Source: Eremomyces bilateralis CBS 781.70 (lineage: Eukaryota; Ascomycota; Dothideomycetes; Eremomycetales; Eremomycetaceae). Taken from it: DNA of 64,000 nucleotides. Positions 21,584 through 34,224 of this stretch are shown here, one piece after another. Within the stretch, counting starts at the first letter, position 1, and each line of letters starts with the position of its first letter. The position numbers and the translations under genes are program-made. The stretch is from positions 682,001 through 746,000 of the forward strand of contig NW_022985070.1 of the NCBI RefSeq assembly GCF_010015585.1, given 5' to 3'. A model generated the notes under the pieces. It did no database searches. It worked only from the letters and a program-made list of their open reading frames with translations, and had not been told where the DNA came from.

Positions 21584-24069
21584 GGTGGTATGTGTCTGGT
21601 AGTTAAATGGGTTGTTTGTATCTACAACAACCAATGACGGGGCTCGTAGTCTGAAAAGCGTATGTTCTGCGAATGGGCTAAGGGGGGTGAAAGAAATACA
21701 CCCCTCGATCCTCTATATACTAAGGATAATGTTGGACTGGAGACCAGACCAAGCATCCTACCGGAGTTCATGTTTGGAGTTATTGAGCCTCTCCCTCGGA
21801 AGTCGGATGTTGAAAGCCAAAGCGGGGAGAAGTGGTTGTTGGGCGGAGGAGAAGTCTATCCAATGCTAGCTCGGCGGTTTTACCTAACAAACCCCGCCTC
21901 CTCAACCTCCAACCCAGATATTCTGAATCAGCCGGCGGAGCGGAGCGGAAAGTTGGGGTAGTTTTGACTTTTGAGGAGTATGGAGTCTTGGCAGAAAAGT
22001 TCTCGATGCCGATTGGTTGTTACGAGAATCCACCGAAACCCAAAATGGGTTTCTTGTACGTAAATTCTGGAGCGGGCGGACCAAACATTGGACCAGCATC
22101 ACCACTTCACCAGAAATCTTGAATTGACGACATTCATTCCAATTGTTCTTTTTGTTTTCTTCCTATCTGCGCCGTTTGTCAATCGAATCTTGTGGTTCGG
22201 CGTCAAGAGCCGTCTGCTTCGTGCTCAACCTGAACGAAACCCATTTTGGGCCTCAGCTGCATCCCCGGCCAGGTTGTGGCTGGTCCCAAAGCCCAGCTCC
22301 TTAGCTTCATCAGGAGACACAGCTGAATGCCTTCAATGCTATATTGCTATACCTACGGAGGTCCATTTCCAAAGTTATTGCTCGCCAAGAAAGGGGCTTG
22401 ATTATATAAGCCGTTCGAAAGCCGATAGCACGGGCAGTAGGGTGCCTAGCCAACGGGCGGGTACTACGCGCGGTAAATCGAATGCCCGGCGCCCTTGCCT
22501 CGAATTAGGCTCTATAAGACCTGAATTAAATGCCCAGTTGATAGGCAGTCCAGTGCCCGTGGCATAGGCTCTCGAAACTGCTTATATAATCACGCCACTT
22601 CCTTGGCGAGCAATAACTTTGGAAATGGACCTCCGTATACCTTCAGGAATATTCCTCATGGTTTCTAGATATCCTAACTCCTGGAGAGGATGACTCAAGG
22701 CCCGTCGATGGAGTTGGTTTATCATCCTTCCATATGAGATGTCGAGAAATGCTCCCCTGAGTTCGGTCACCCATTTCTGGGTCCTCCCTCTTAGTGAAGT
22801 ATTCTGTACTATTACATGTTTGTATCCTATACGTTATCGATTTCATTTCATTTTTAAACCAGTCTGGGTTCTCTCTCTGTCACTGTCATACATCTTTTTG
22901 GAGCACCAGCGTGGACAATGCGTGCGGTCTATGGAAACGAAACGCATATGCGACATGAGATTTGGACATGTTTATTCCTGTCAATGATTTGTGGGACACA
23001 TTTAATCGAGTTCTCCGAAGGTCTGGCAGGTATTTCCAATTAAATATTGCCAAGTCAACCATGGGTGCTCAGAGAACAGGCGCAGCACTACTCCAAGGGC
23101 CAAGCCGAACTCGGAGAGCCCTGGTGCTTCCTGGTGCTTCAGCAGAGGCCAATCCTAAGGCGTCACCCTCTGCTCCAGCAGACCAGCACCTTTGCATGAG
23201 AAATTCTCTGTTTCAAGGTTTCCGCGGCCGTTGGTTTGATCTTCGCGAACCAATCATCAAGCGAACGGTTTGTGCGGATGAAATTTTGCAGCTGATTGAA
23301 CTCAGGGGGGTTGGAATGGCTCCTACCTTCCATGGACCTAGCGTACAAGTCCGCATATCCTATTCTCCGCTGTCGAATCTAGATCCTCGGTGGGCATTGT
23401 TGCAGGAGCGCCGTTGATCGAGGAAGCAGGCAGGCCGAGCCCGTGGTGGACTGCAATCGATCCATGAAGGTTGGAGATGCGGTCATGCCTAGTTTGAACA
23501 CCAAAAGAGCTGCCGGAGAAACTCTCCGCGACTTCATACCCACCACGCCGATCTTCAACTTTCTCCAAAGTACTGGGTCGATGATGGTCATGATCAATGC
23601 AGACATATATCTTCGGCCAGGGATACACGAAAGAGAGGGCACCGCGAGCCTGACGCAATCCCTCTACTTTCATAGAGGTGGATTATACACTAACCCACTA
23701 GGCGAGAAGGAGCACACTGGTTACAGAGGCTCATATCCCGAAGGGGTTCAGGGTAGGTCATGTCGGGAACAGTTGGGGGATTTGAGTTCTGGAGAATTGC
23801 TTCAGGACTGTCAATTAAGTTCACTCTAGAATCTGGATGATCTAGCTGGCAACCCGGTGTTTACCGTTCAGCCAGGAGCCGGTTCATTCTCGTATTGTTG
23901 AATCATGAATGGCATCGGATTTCCTTAGTGTGGTCACAAGTTGGAGATCAATATCCTGCGAATCCCATCACTTATCAACCCTTACGCAGGCCAATCAGAT
24001 ACCAACCGCGGAAACGTCGATCTAGAGGTGGATACGTGGGCGTGGTCGTCGGCTTGCTCATCGCCTGCA
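21584..24069. other. Gene-poor stretch with a MITE
   Basis: About 2.5 kb with no supportable gene; the MITE at 22356-22635 is listed separately. Fragmentary reading frames on the minus strand at about 23160-23670 look protein-like in places but are broken up and match nothing I recognise. Confidence 0.5.
22356..22635. mobile_element. 280-bp MITE with long terminal inverted repeats and TA flanks
   Basis: The left end begins CGGAGGTCCATTTCCAAAG and the right end is its inverse. About 65-70 bases at each end pair with only a few mismatches, through a shared TTATATAAG-type block. TA flanks both ends (22354-22355 and 22636-22637), as expected for Tc1/mariner-type insertion. The roughly 140-base centre has no ORF. 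This is a non-autonomous DNA element; the high arm identity suggests it is fairly young. Confidence 0.85.
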
Positions 24070-24356
24070 AGATAAGGAATGCTTGGCAAATCTCATATCA
24101 ACGTCGCCCGTTTAGGCTTAGCGTCGATCTCACTACTATCAGTCCAACCTTAACACCCAACGAGAAATCGGGAATCAATGGTCTCCGCGGTTCTAACGAT
24201 TGCATCCCTCCGACCCGCGATAATCTCACTCCCATGCAGATCATCTTCAACCCCACGACTCTTTCCGGACCCGTTGGGCATTTTGGCAAGGCTCAAGTAT
24301 GGCTAACGCACGGGTGATTGGTCGAGCAGATCGCGACCAGGGGACATATCTGATAG
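24070..24356. promoter_or_regulatory. NirA-type and AreA/GATA-type sites upstream of the nitrate transporter
   Basis: CTCCGCGG at 24183-24190 fits the Aspergillus NirA consensus CTCCGHGG. GATA sites of HGATAR form lie at 24070-24075 (AGATAA), 24218-24223 (CGATAA) and as a back-to-back pair at 24346-24356 (ATATCT then TGATAG). This is the expected combination for nitrate induction with nitrogen-metabolite control. The match is by consensus only. Confidence 0.65.
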
Positions 24357-24545
24357 GGCGATGCGAGCACCCGCATGGCGTATTTGGACATCTCCTTGGG
24401 ATTAGACCCATGGATCGGTATATAGCTCCAGAGGTTTTCGTTCAGATGAGCACGATATTCGACACAAGACAATCATCGCAAAGCCAGCCACGTCCTTACC
24501 TATTCTTGAGCCCGTCTTTGTAACTATAGGAGAAAGATCCGGTTC

Positions 24546-26194
24546 ATGATGTTCGACATTACCGTCCTGTGGAAGGCCCCCCGGGTCAACCCTTTCAACA
24601 AGAAGGCTCGATCAATACCAGTATTGAACCCCCTTAACCAGTATGGCAGAGTGTTCACATTCTCATGGGTCAGTCATTCTACAACGTGCAGCGACGATGA
24701 TCCTAACAATCCAATAGCTGGGTTTCATGATCGCCTTCTGGTCATGGTACGCCTTCTCGCCGCTTCTGACCAAGACCATCAAGAAGGACCTCAATCTCTC
24801 CCAGGCTGAGATTGCCAACTCCAACATCTTGGCGCTCACGGCCACTCTCGTCGTTCGGTTTCTGTCCGGTCCCCTCTGCGACCGTTTCGGACCCCGGAAG
24901 GTCTTCGCCGGTCTGCTGCTTACCGGTGCGATTCCTACCGCTTTGGCCGGCACGGTGAAGAACGCCACGGGCCTTACCATCATCCGATTCTTCGTGGGCA
25001 TTCTCGGCGGGACGTTCGTCCCATGCCAGGTCTGGTCCACTGGCTTCTTTGACAAGAATGTTGTGGGCACCGCTAACGCCCTCATTGGCGGCTGGGGCAA
25101 TGCTGGTGGTGGCATCACATATTTCGTTATGCCTGCCATCTTCGATAGCCTTGTCGAGCACTTCGACCTAACCCCTCACGTTGCGTGGCGAGTCTCGTTC
25201 ATCGTCCCTTTTATCCTCATCACCGCTACCGCGCTGGGTATGCTCTTCTTCTGCGACGACTGCCCGACTGGGAAGTGGGAAGAGCGTTTCGAGAAGCTCA
25301 GTGAATGTATCTCCGAGTCCCACAATGCTGGCGTGATCGTATACAACGACGGCGGCCATTTGGACAAGGGCCCGGCAACTCGCAGTGACAGCCCCCCGGA
25401 GAAAGACGTAAAAGATAAGAATTCGGGCTTCAACTCCGACTCAGAGGCCGAAGCGCAAACTGGCGAAGCCATTGTCGTCGACCAGTATCAACACGAGGCC
25501 ATCGTCAATCCTTCGCTCAAAGAGTTCGGGCAGGTTCTCATCAGCCCCCAGTCCATTACTCTCATCTGCCTCTACTTCAACTCCTTTGGTGGTGAACTGG
25601 CGATCAACGCAATTCTCGGCGCCTACTACCTTCAGAACTTCCCGTCCCTTGGCCAGACGTCCTCCGGTCAGTGGGCCGCCATGTTCGGTTTAGTCAACGT
25701 TGTTTTCAGGCCGGCCGGCGGCGTCGTGTCTGATCTCGTCTACAAGTGGACCGACGGTAATCTGTGGGCGAAGAAACTCTGGATCCACTTCGTCTGTATC
25801 ATGGCCGGTACCTTTTGCCTGATCTTAGGACTTGTGGATCCTCATCATCTTCCAACAATGGTCGGATTGATCGTCGGCCTGGCCTTCTTCATGGATGCTG
25901 GGAACGGTGCCAACTTCGGTCTAGTTCCGCATGTCCATCCTCATGCAAACGGTAAGTAAAGCATCGGAAGTAAACTCCCAACCCGAATCCCAAGCTAATC
26001 AATACATAGGCATCTTGTCTGGCGCTGTCGGTGCAGCTGGAAACTTGGGCGGCATTGTATTTGCCATCATCTTCCGCTATACCAACATGAATTACCATAA
26101 AGGCATCTGGATCATTGGCGTCTTCTATATTTCCATGAGCCTGATGACGATCTGGATCCCTCCGATCCCCAAGGGACAGATCGGCGGTCGCTGA
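24546..26194 (+). CDS. crnA: High-affinity nitrate/nitrite transporter (NNP family, CrnA/NrtA type)
   Basis: Exons 24546-24668, 24718-25951 and 26010-26194 give 513 aa; the junctions are phase 0 (CCTAAC branch, AATAG) and phase 1 (GTAAGT, GCTAATC branch). Two ATGs stand in tandem at the start. The NNP features are present: an Arg in TM2 ([18 protein letters not shown]), nitrate signature 1 around [16 protein letters not shown], a hydrophilic central loop of about 90 residues, [17 protein letters not shown] with the second Arg, and signature 2 around [14 protein letters not shown] ending in AAGNLGG. It is a plasma-membrane proton/nitrate symporter for nitrate assimilation. Nitrate and nitrite reductase genes, often beside it, are not in this window. 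NirA and GATA sites upstream support nitrogen regulation. Confidence 0.93.
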
Positions 26195-26772
26195 CTGTCA
26201 CGATCTTGTCATATTTTCGGTTCGAATCGGTGTTTGGGGTTTTTGAGAAATAGGTCGCTCTTGGAGAGCTGGTGCTTGGAATGTCAAGTTTCTGAAGGGC
26301 TCAGGCTTGAGGGTACATGAATAGATGACGATGGATCTCGTCGGCGTTTTGGAGGTGTTTCATTGCCTGAAAATCGAAACATTTAGGAAAAGTTCTTTCC
26401 GTTCACCATCTATAGTCAACTGATAGAGGCCATTGTCCGTAAATGTTAGATGTCAATTGTCTTTCGTCCGCCAAGGTGCAACGTGTTTTGTGATAGACGA
26501 TAGGAATCGCAATTCACATCGCTTTCAAGTTTCAACCGTCCAGTGTTATCAAAAGTGCCACGCACGTGACCTATATCGGCATCTGACCCGCCGGCAAGTT
26601 CGGTATTGGGCGAGTCGCAGCCAGAACTCCAGCTTCGGAAAATCATACGTGGACATTTAACAAGTGGCGACTCCCCACACGTCCACAACTGGCAAATACG
26701 AGTTCACCGCTCACATACATCACATTCTAACGATACCGAGACAATAAGCCCCCATCAGCCGCGGCATCCATC
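26195..26772. other. Intergenic, cue1 promoter
   Basis: No gene seen. A CACGTG box lies at 26563-26568 in the context GCACGTGACCTATA, the same 14 bases found at 59072-59085 in the vma3/snu13 promoter. Confidence 0.5.
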
Positions 26773-27562
26773 ATGTCCGACGTCAATATCCCGCAGCTTG
26801 TTTTCCTCGCCGTGGTCGGCTTCCTCGTCGTCCGATGGTACCTCAAACCGGGATCTCTCGCCGACCCTTCCAGCTCGTCATCTTCCGGCTCGCGGACAGC
26901 CAGCTCACGGACGGGGCTTCGGGGTGAGGTGCCACCGCAGACGATGGTGCGGGTCGAGCGGGTAGCGCAGATGTTCCCGCAGTTGGAGCGGCGGGATATC
27001 TTGTGGGATTTGCAACGCCATGGAGGGGATGTGCAGGGGACGATTGAGCGGGTGTTGAGTTTGGGGAGGTTGGGGACGGTAAGTGGTTCAGTCATCTCCT
27101 GTTTCAAAAGCATATGTCCGAAGACTTCGAGATCATCCCAGTAGCTTCGTACGCCCTTAGATAGATCTTGAGGTAGCAGTGTTGGGAAGCTGAACTGTAT
27201 CACTGACAATATGCGTACTATAGCCACCTCAATCATTCCAACCAATCTTCCCTACCCCGGCGAACGCTTCTCCGGCCGCCCGACCGAATGCCTCACAACC
27301 TTCAAAATCCGCCCATCCAGACCTCATTACCCGATACAACCTCTCTTCCAAGTTATCCGCATCATCACCTAGCAGTGGCGCAGACTCACCTGCCATTGCG
27401 GCTACTAGCGAACGGCCCTTGTCAGAAATACCGACAAGCAGTGCGGCGAAGGAGGGGTGGTCCTCGAATAAGGTAGAGCGGGCACAGCTGTTGCAACGGA
27501 GAAGAGAGGAGATGATATTGGCGGCGAGGAGAAAGATGGAAGAGGAGGGGAAAGGGGCTTAA
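26773..27562 (+). CDS. cue1: Cue1-like ER ubiquitin-conjugation adaptor (CUE domain)
   Basis: Exons 26773-27078 and 27224-27562, joined in phase 0 across a 145-base intron, encode 214 aa. An N-terminal membrane anchor (about residues 7-22, IPQLVFLAVVGFLVVRW) is followed by a Ser-rich linker and a CUE domain at about residues 58-98, with MFPQLERRDILWDLQRHGG matching the MFP and di-Leu-like elements that bind ubiquitin. The C-terminal basic helix (QLLQRRREEMILAARRKM) corresponds to the Ubc7-binding region of Cue1. In yeast Cue1 anchors and activates Ubc7 at the ER membrane for ER-associated degradation. The downstream stop is at 27560-27562. Confidence 0.9.
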
Positions 27563-28003
27563 GCAAGTGAGTTCGCGGATTTTCCAATTAGTTCTGGGAC
27601 GACGCTGGATTCTAATGGTGCCCTCAGAGCATATATGGGATGCCTCTATTGGCGGCGCATTTTGTTTATTCTGGTCATATACCTGCGGATGCATTGGCGT
27701 GGCGTTTACGAAGCGTTGGAGCTTCTTGAATGGCGTCATATAAATCAAGACTCGGACTGTTGGCTTAAATCCTTTCGTACTGAGGAATAATATTGATTGG
27801 AATGATCCATCTCCAACACTATTTTGGAATCACGTCTCGGTATCTATTCCATTCGTGATTATCCCATTAAGCGGCCACAGGGGCGCTGTTATCCATATCT
27901 GTTCATGTCCTTGAACAACGCCTGAAGTGGTATCGATCTGGCCCAATTTCCCAACGCTCGCAAATATAACGTCGAAGACAAAGCAGTTGTTCTTTCCCCC
28001 TCA
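27563..28003. other. Intergenic between convergent genes
   Basis: Holds the 3' ends of cue1 and the bHLH gene. Nothing else seen. Confidence 0.5.
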
Positions 28004-28666
28004 TTATCTTCTTCGCTCCGCCAACTGCGCTCTCAACATCTGGTTCTCCTCCTGCAACCCCTTGATCTGACCCTCGACCTCCTGCAGGTAGTCGACCGCC
28101 GATGCCAGCACTACCAGCTTGCTGACCTTGGCCGCATCGAACGAAAACCGATCGTTCGACTGCGGGAGGTTGGGAAGCACGCGACGTAACCGCTCCATGC
28201 CTTGGTTCAAGCCTTCCCGATACTTGCGCTCCACTTCATTGTGGGGGATGCGTTCGCGGGGGGTGGGTTTGTTCGCCGGCTTGCTGGCGTTGCGAGGGGT
28301 TGGGGAGGCGGTTTTTCTTCGCTTCGGCGTTGGCGATTGAACTGGCGGGTACGCCTCGGGCAGCACTGGAGACTCTGCCTTAAGGATTGGACTTTGAAAT
28401 GGGCTCGCTGTTGATTGTGATAATGGCGGAGAGAGTGGAGAGCCGTATGTGTTTAGGAAAGTGGTGTCGGCAGGTGGGTTGACTGATGCATCCCATGACT
28501 GCTTGGATGGCTCGTCTGAGAGGGAGTAGGGATCGAGCCAGGTGTCTATGGGATTGACACTGTCGAAGTTTATGTAATCCCATGAGTCGACGGGGTATTG
28601 TTTGGCCATGTCCCACTTCGGGTCATCATATTGTGGGAAGGCATCAAATAACTGGTAGTCCGCCAT
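28004..28666 (-). CDS. bHLH transcription factor with SREBP-like Tyr in the basic region
   Basis: A single exon of 220 aa from the ATG at 28666; the frame runs on upstream to 28801 but with no ATG. The first 95 residues are acidic and aromatic (many D, W, Y, P), a likely activation region. A Ser/Pro/Lys linker follows. The bHLH starts near residue 138 with RIPHNEVERKYREGLNQ, where the ERKYR tyrosine is a hallmark of the SREBP subgroup. Helix 2 (AAKVSKLVVLASAVDYLQ) runs into a short leucine zipper (L-x6-L spacing to the C-terminus). There are no membrane segments, so it is not a tethered SREBP. Small soluble bHLH factors of this type control hypoxia, sterol or conidiation genes in Aspergillus; I cannot say which applies. 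Confidence 0.82.
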   Translation of the reverse strand: MADYQLFDAFPQYDDPKWDMAKQYPVDSWDYINFDSVNPIDTWLDPYSLSDEPSKQSWDASVNPPADTTFLNTYGSPLSPPLSQSTASPFQSPILKAESPVLPEAYPPVQSPTPKRRKTASPTPRNASKPANKPTPRERIPHNEVERKYREGLNQGMERLRRVLPNLPQSNDRFSFDAAKVSKLVVLASAVDYLQEVEGQIKGLQEENQMLRAQLAERRR

Positions 28667-30360
28667 GAGGGTGGTCGGTTGGTATGATGATTCAAAGCCA
28701 AGTATATATCGGACCTCACCAAGCGTAACAGCAATGACTTGACGAGTGTAGACTGTAGAGTATATGGTTGGATAGAGACTTGGAGAGTTAAATAACGTCA
28801 CCTTTTGCGTTGACTAGGTATGCTTAAGTACAACTATTCACAAGGACACTCGCGCGTATGAAGCAGAGACTACAGAGCTTTCTTCGCCGAGCATGGGCAT
28901 CTCCGCACCGTCGGTGAACCTTGGCAATATGTGGCCTGGCGGATTTGGATGCCATGTTAAGGATGAGATTCGCACATTCAGACAAAAATTATGGAAAATA
29001 TGCAGGGTTGGCTGTTCATGGCATGCTAATCCTGAGCAACCGGATTCTCGGACGGATGAAGCGGAACTGTTGAAGCGCAAGAAATGTGTCGCCGTAGCGG
29101 TCTGGACCGCCTCGGGGGCTTGCCGAAGGGGACACCCGAATCTAATCCAATTGTCAGACCACGGTCTCCTGCTTGAGGCTGCTTCCATCCTGCTTCCATC
29201 CCTGGATTCACCCCCCATTCTAGACCTTAGCTGCGCCATCCACATTCCACGAACGGAGCCACGAGGGTGCAAGGGGTCAACCAGGGGGGTAGAGGCTCCA
29301 GGACACGCAAAGCGAAGGAAGAATCAGTCGACGATCCTCCAAAGAGACCAAGTCGCCGAGGAGCATCAGGAGAGTCTAGAACCATCTGTGTACATCTGCG
29401 ATCGATGCCTCCATGATACACTTACTCCCCGAGTCGCTCGGCGCATACCGGAGTCCGGAGAAAGGCCTTGTCTTCTCCCCGAACGTTTCGTCGCCTCCAT
29501 CAATCAGCACCCGCGATGGATAGCCGCGATGGATAGCCGATTCGCTTGATGTTCAGGTTCTTGCCTGTCACACGCGAAGAAATGGCCAGTTTTTTTCGAA
29601 TCTGCCAGGTTCGACTCGCTGATTCAGTATTACAAGCGGACTCACAGTTTCCAATTACTCTATCACAGAGAGCAGACTAGCACCACTCCCGTATCCGCGC
29701 CTGTATTCACGTGAAACACATACGCGGAACCACCCGCGGAGGTCGACGTCCGACAACTTCCCTCATTTCCAGCATGAAGAATAAAATTAATCCACTTACT
29801 TCTGATGACCTCTGAACGGTGAAGTCGCGCGAATTTTCGCTTCCCCAAGTTCCCTTTCAGTCTGTTCCACGAAAGCTGTGGTGGTGACTGTTGAGTCCGA
29901 TTCAGATACTTTGGTTCCTTGTTCGTTGTATTCGTGGAGCACAACAATCAAAGCATCCTCGAGGCAATCAATATAAGCATTCCGTCATCAGAGATTGTGT
30001 TCCCCAGTTGATCCTCCCTAAATGTGGTAAAGATGGTTCAAGGACATTCGATCGAGTTGCTCAGGTTGCCAACTGATCCTCCGCCGTCACGATTACCATG
30101 ATGGTGGTGTTTCCCCTCGCTCGCCCTCTAGGTTCGACTATAAGCAACTGTTCGAGGGCCGAGTATAGGTACTGTATTCTACGGTAAGACATCCAAGCAG
30201 ATCTTCATGGCCTCGAAATCCTATATTCACGGAATGTTCTGTTTTTAAAGTTTGGTTCTCCCATATCAACCCCTTCGCTTGTGTCTTCCAAGTTCCAGGT
30301 CAAATCGAAGCGCCCCATCGGCCCAGTCTCCTGCCTTAATATAGCCTTCTCGCGTCTGCA
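28667..30360. other. Gene-poor stretch
   Basis: About 1.7 kb. A 218-codon ATG-started ORF at 28893-29549 (plus strand) has no recognisable motif, and short internal tandem duplications (for example about 29514-29541, a 14-base unit twice) argue against an ordinary gene. Otherwise nothing seen. Confidence 0.4.
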
Positions 30361-30853
30361 ATGGCATCCGATATCACGCTATATACCTACTTCCTATCCT
30401 CTTGCAGCAGCGGCGTTCCGGTCCTCGTCTTCTCGTCCGATTCCTCCGCGGGACCGTTCGCAATCGGCCAGTCCGTCGCCACCATGGAATATATAGTGGA
30501 AGCCTACTCGTCCATTCCGGCGCCGCTGCCGCCCCGAGGCGTTCTGCGATCTCGCGCTCTTGTCCGCCAGCTCGTTTGCATCGTTGCTAGAGATATGCAG
30601 CCAAATCGAATATGAGGGTGCTCCGCCGCGTGGAAGAGTTGCCAGGAGGGTCGGGAGGGTGAGCAGGACAATTCATGGCGATAGGATTAGAGGCTTACGA
30701 GGCGGTGATCACAAAGACGGCTGGATTGTATAGCGTAGGCGACGAGGTCACCATGGCGGATGTTCGCCTGGCCATGGCGATGTGGAATGCCGAAATATAC
30801 CATGTGGATTTGGAGCCAATGCCACGGTGAACAAGGCGTACGAATCTGAGTAA
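30361..30853 (+). pseudogene. Decayed maleylacetoacetate isomerase (GST zeta) gene
   Basis: The start MASDITLYTYFLSSCSS is the N-terminus of fungal maleylacetoacetate isomerase, including the SSCS active-site stretch. The middle of the thioredoxin-like domain is missing. The reading then resumes at GPFAIGQSVATMEYIVEAY and runs through ALVRQLVCIVARDMQP before the frame breaks near 30605. Further homology continues in another frame up to an in-frame-like end near 30853, with EAYEAVITKTAGLYSVGDEV and ADVRLAMAMWNAEIYHV, the helical GST domain. Remaining length is about 490 bases against roughly 700 for an intact gene. It lies convergent to HPPD, an enzyme two steps earlier in the same pathway. 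The loss could be recent, since the similarity is still easy to see. Confidence 0.8.
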
Positions 30854-31076
30854 GTTGAACACGGTGACGATGGCATATTAGAAGGTCTAGCCAGATTGTC
30901 CGCCCGACCTCAAGGGTCAATGAAGGGAGACTTCGTGGACCGGTTAATTATGTGCTATTAGATACACCCGATAGCACCAGATCCTCGCGCTAAAGTCCAT
31001 CAACATGGCTGGCTTTGTCCCAGGATATCAAAAAATTAGGGCTGGTACATAGTGCTCAAAAACGGAGGTGCCAGGC

Positions 31077-32419
<1,343 letters not shown>

Positions 32420-33400
32420 GATATTAGGAATAATAGGAATGTGTAGGATCAATAGGTTAAGAGGTATTCAAGGGAGAAGACCCGGTCGGACAAGGAAAGC
32501 AAGAAACGCTAATATAGGACAGATGCGAACAATCTGATTATTGAGAGACTCGAGAAGTCGTGAGGGGAAGAGAGTTTATATCAAGGAGATAAAAGGGACA
32601 TGTCTCAACAGGACTAGGAACCCAAGAATCCACGCTTCCGCAAATGCCGTTGGATTTTGATCAAACTTACATCGGCAATGCAACATTGCAGCTGATAGAA
32701 GGATCAATGTTACTACCTGAGTGGCAGCGATTGGATGCGACACCACTTGGAGGAGGCAGATAATCTTACCCCGGGATCGATGTGCGGTTATCACGAATCT
32801 CGGAGCGATGAAGTTTTGCAGCATTACGGCATCTGGGGTTGAATTGGGTCATAAGCCCGGATATCCTAGGAAACATCCGCATTGTCGGCATTGATACGTC
32901 AAGACATTCAAGGAGCTGAATGAAGGAGGTGAGTAAAATGGTGGGGCGGCGGTTGGTGCCTTTGGTGAGGTGGTGTCGCATTTGGTGGTAGATGACTCGT
33001 GGTGGTACAGTTTGGTATGCTTTGCCCGCTAATACGTATTCGGTTCCACTCGGCTTAATGCGGACTCTATTCACACCTCATCTTTTCTATGGTGGGATTC
33101 AGGTACTCTTCGACCTCCTCCCTCCAGATGCCTTCATACTGCACTTCTCCCTCCTCCCTCTACCCTAGTACCTATCCAAACTGCAGTCATTATATATATG
33201 TGTGTACTTTAACTTAGATGCTGCTTATTACTATTGGTGTAAGTTAGGTATTAAATTGTTCTTAATTCCTTGCAGCTTCTTATCAACGAGGTCCTATTCA
33301 TCGTCGTCATTGCTCGAGTATATCTTCTATCAATGAGGCACTATTCAAAGTCGTCCTACCATCTCTCAACCCTTTCGATTCATCTATCCAAAAAGTTGCA
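32420..33400. promoter_or_regulatory. Divergent promoter region of HPPD and the TTC36 homologue
   Basis: The 981 bases between two divergent start codons hold both promoters. I see no convincing gene or repeat, and no single element stands out. Confidence 0.5.
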
Positions 33401-34135
33401 ATGACAAACCCACCGTCAAGTCTCTCCAAGAACGATGCCCGCGTCCTGAATGCATTGTTTGATGCCGAGTCGTCACTATCATCCGGTGTAGCCATCTCGA
33501 ATGAGTCCATCCCAGCCTTTGCGACCGATATTGAGATCAAGCAGCGCGAGTCTGCCGCCATAATACCTCTAAATTCGCCGCAACCCTCCAGACCAAGTGT
33601 CGAGAAGGCTATCGCAGAGTTAGACGGCATCATTAACGAGAGACCCCAATATGCATCCGCTTACGCGAATCGAGCGCAAGCGAATCGACTACTCCTTTCT
33701 GCGAAATCGGACGACCTCGCTGCCATGGATTTATTCTCGGCCAAGGGTGTCCAACTGTCACAGTCCATCCTCAAGGATCTGACCAGTGCGATCAACATGG
33801 CGACGCCGTCTCCCTCCGCGGCAGTACCTACGACCGATGCACGGTTGCTATCCGCAGCTCATACGCACCGGGGTTATTTGCTGCTGCAAGCGGCGAAATC
33901 AATCTCCACATCGTCTGCCGACAGCGCGTCGGTGAAGCTCCCGGAGTCGCTGAGGGGTCTGAGCTCGGATACCTTGGAGGAAATGGCCAGCATGGATTTC
34001 TTCTGGGGCGGACGATATGGAAACGAGGTTGCGAAGGTCTTGGCGGTGAAGACCAATCCGTACGCGAAAATGTGCGGGGCGATTGTCAAGGAGGCTCTAC
34101 AAGAAGAGATGAAGCAATACCAACCAACGCAATGA
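33401..34135 (+). CDS. TTC36-like tetratricopeptide protein
   Basis: Single exon, 244 aa. The layout matches animal TTC36: an N-terminal NDARVLNALFDAE motif, three TPR-like helical pairs (about residues 65-180) with SAYANRAQANRLL in the first repeat, and a C-terminal NPYAKMCGAIVKEALQEEM, equivalent to the NPYAxLCNxML ending of TTC36. Two low-complexity Ser/Ala inserts make it longer than the animal protein (about 190 aa). TPR proteins are adaptors. Mammalian TTC36 is reported to bind HPPD and protect it from ubiquitination, so the divergent HPPD gene next door is notable. Whether the fungal protein does the same is inference. Confidence 0.8.
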   Translation: MTNPPSSLSKNDARVLNALFDAESSLSSGVAISNESIPAFATDIEIKQRESAAIIPLNSPQPSRPSVEKAIAELDGIINERPQYASAYANRAQANRLLLSAKSDDLAAMDLFSAKGVQLSQSILKDLTSAINMATPSPSAAVPTTDARLLSAAHTHRGYLLLQAAKSISTSSADSASVKLPESLRGLSSDTLEEMASMDFFWGGRYGNEVAKVLAVKTNPYAKMCGAIVKEALQEEMKQYQPTQ

Positions 34136-34224
34136 TGTATCGGACGGTGACAGACATTGCCACCAAGTCTATCGAATCGCATTCTACTCGTAGGGAGTTC
34201 GTTCGATACCACTAGGGCCCTATT

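Noticed and set aside
23160-23680. Protein-like fragments on the minus strand
   Set aside because: Pieces in different frames could be a relic of a gene, but no family is recognisable, so no call is made.
28667-28801. N-terminal extension of the bHLH protein
   Set aside because: The extended frame has no ATG; the ATG at 28666 begins an acidic region typical of such factors.
28893-29549. 218-codon plus-strand ORF
   Set aside because: No motif, contains short tandem duplications, and is crossed by comparable open frames on the other strand.
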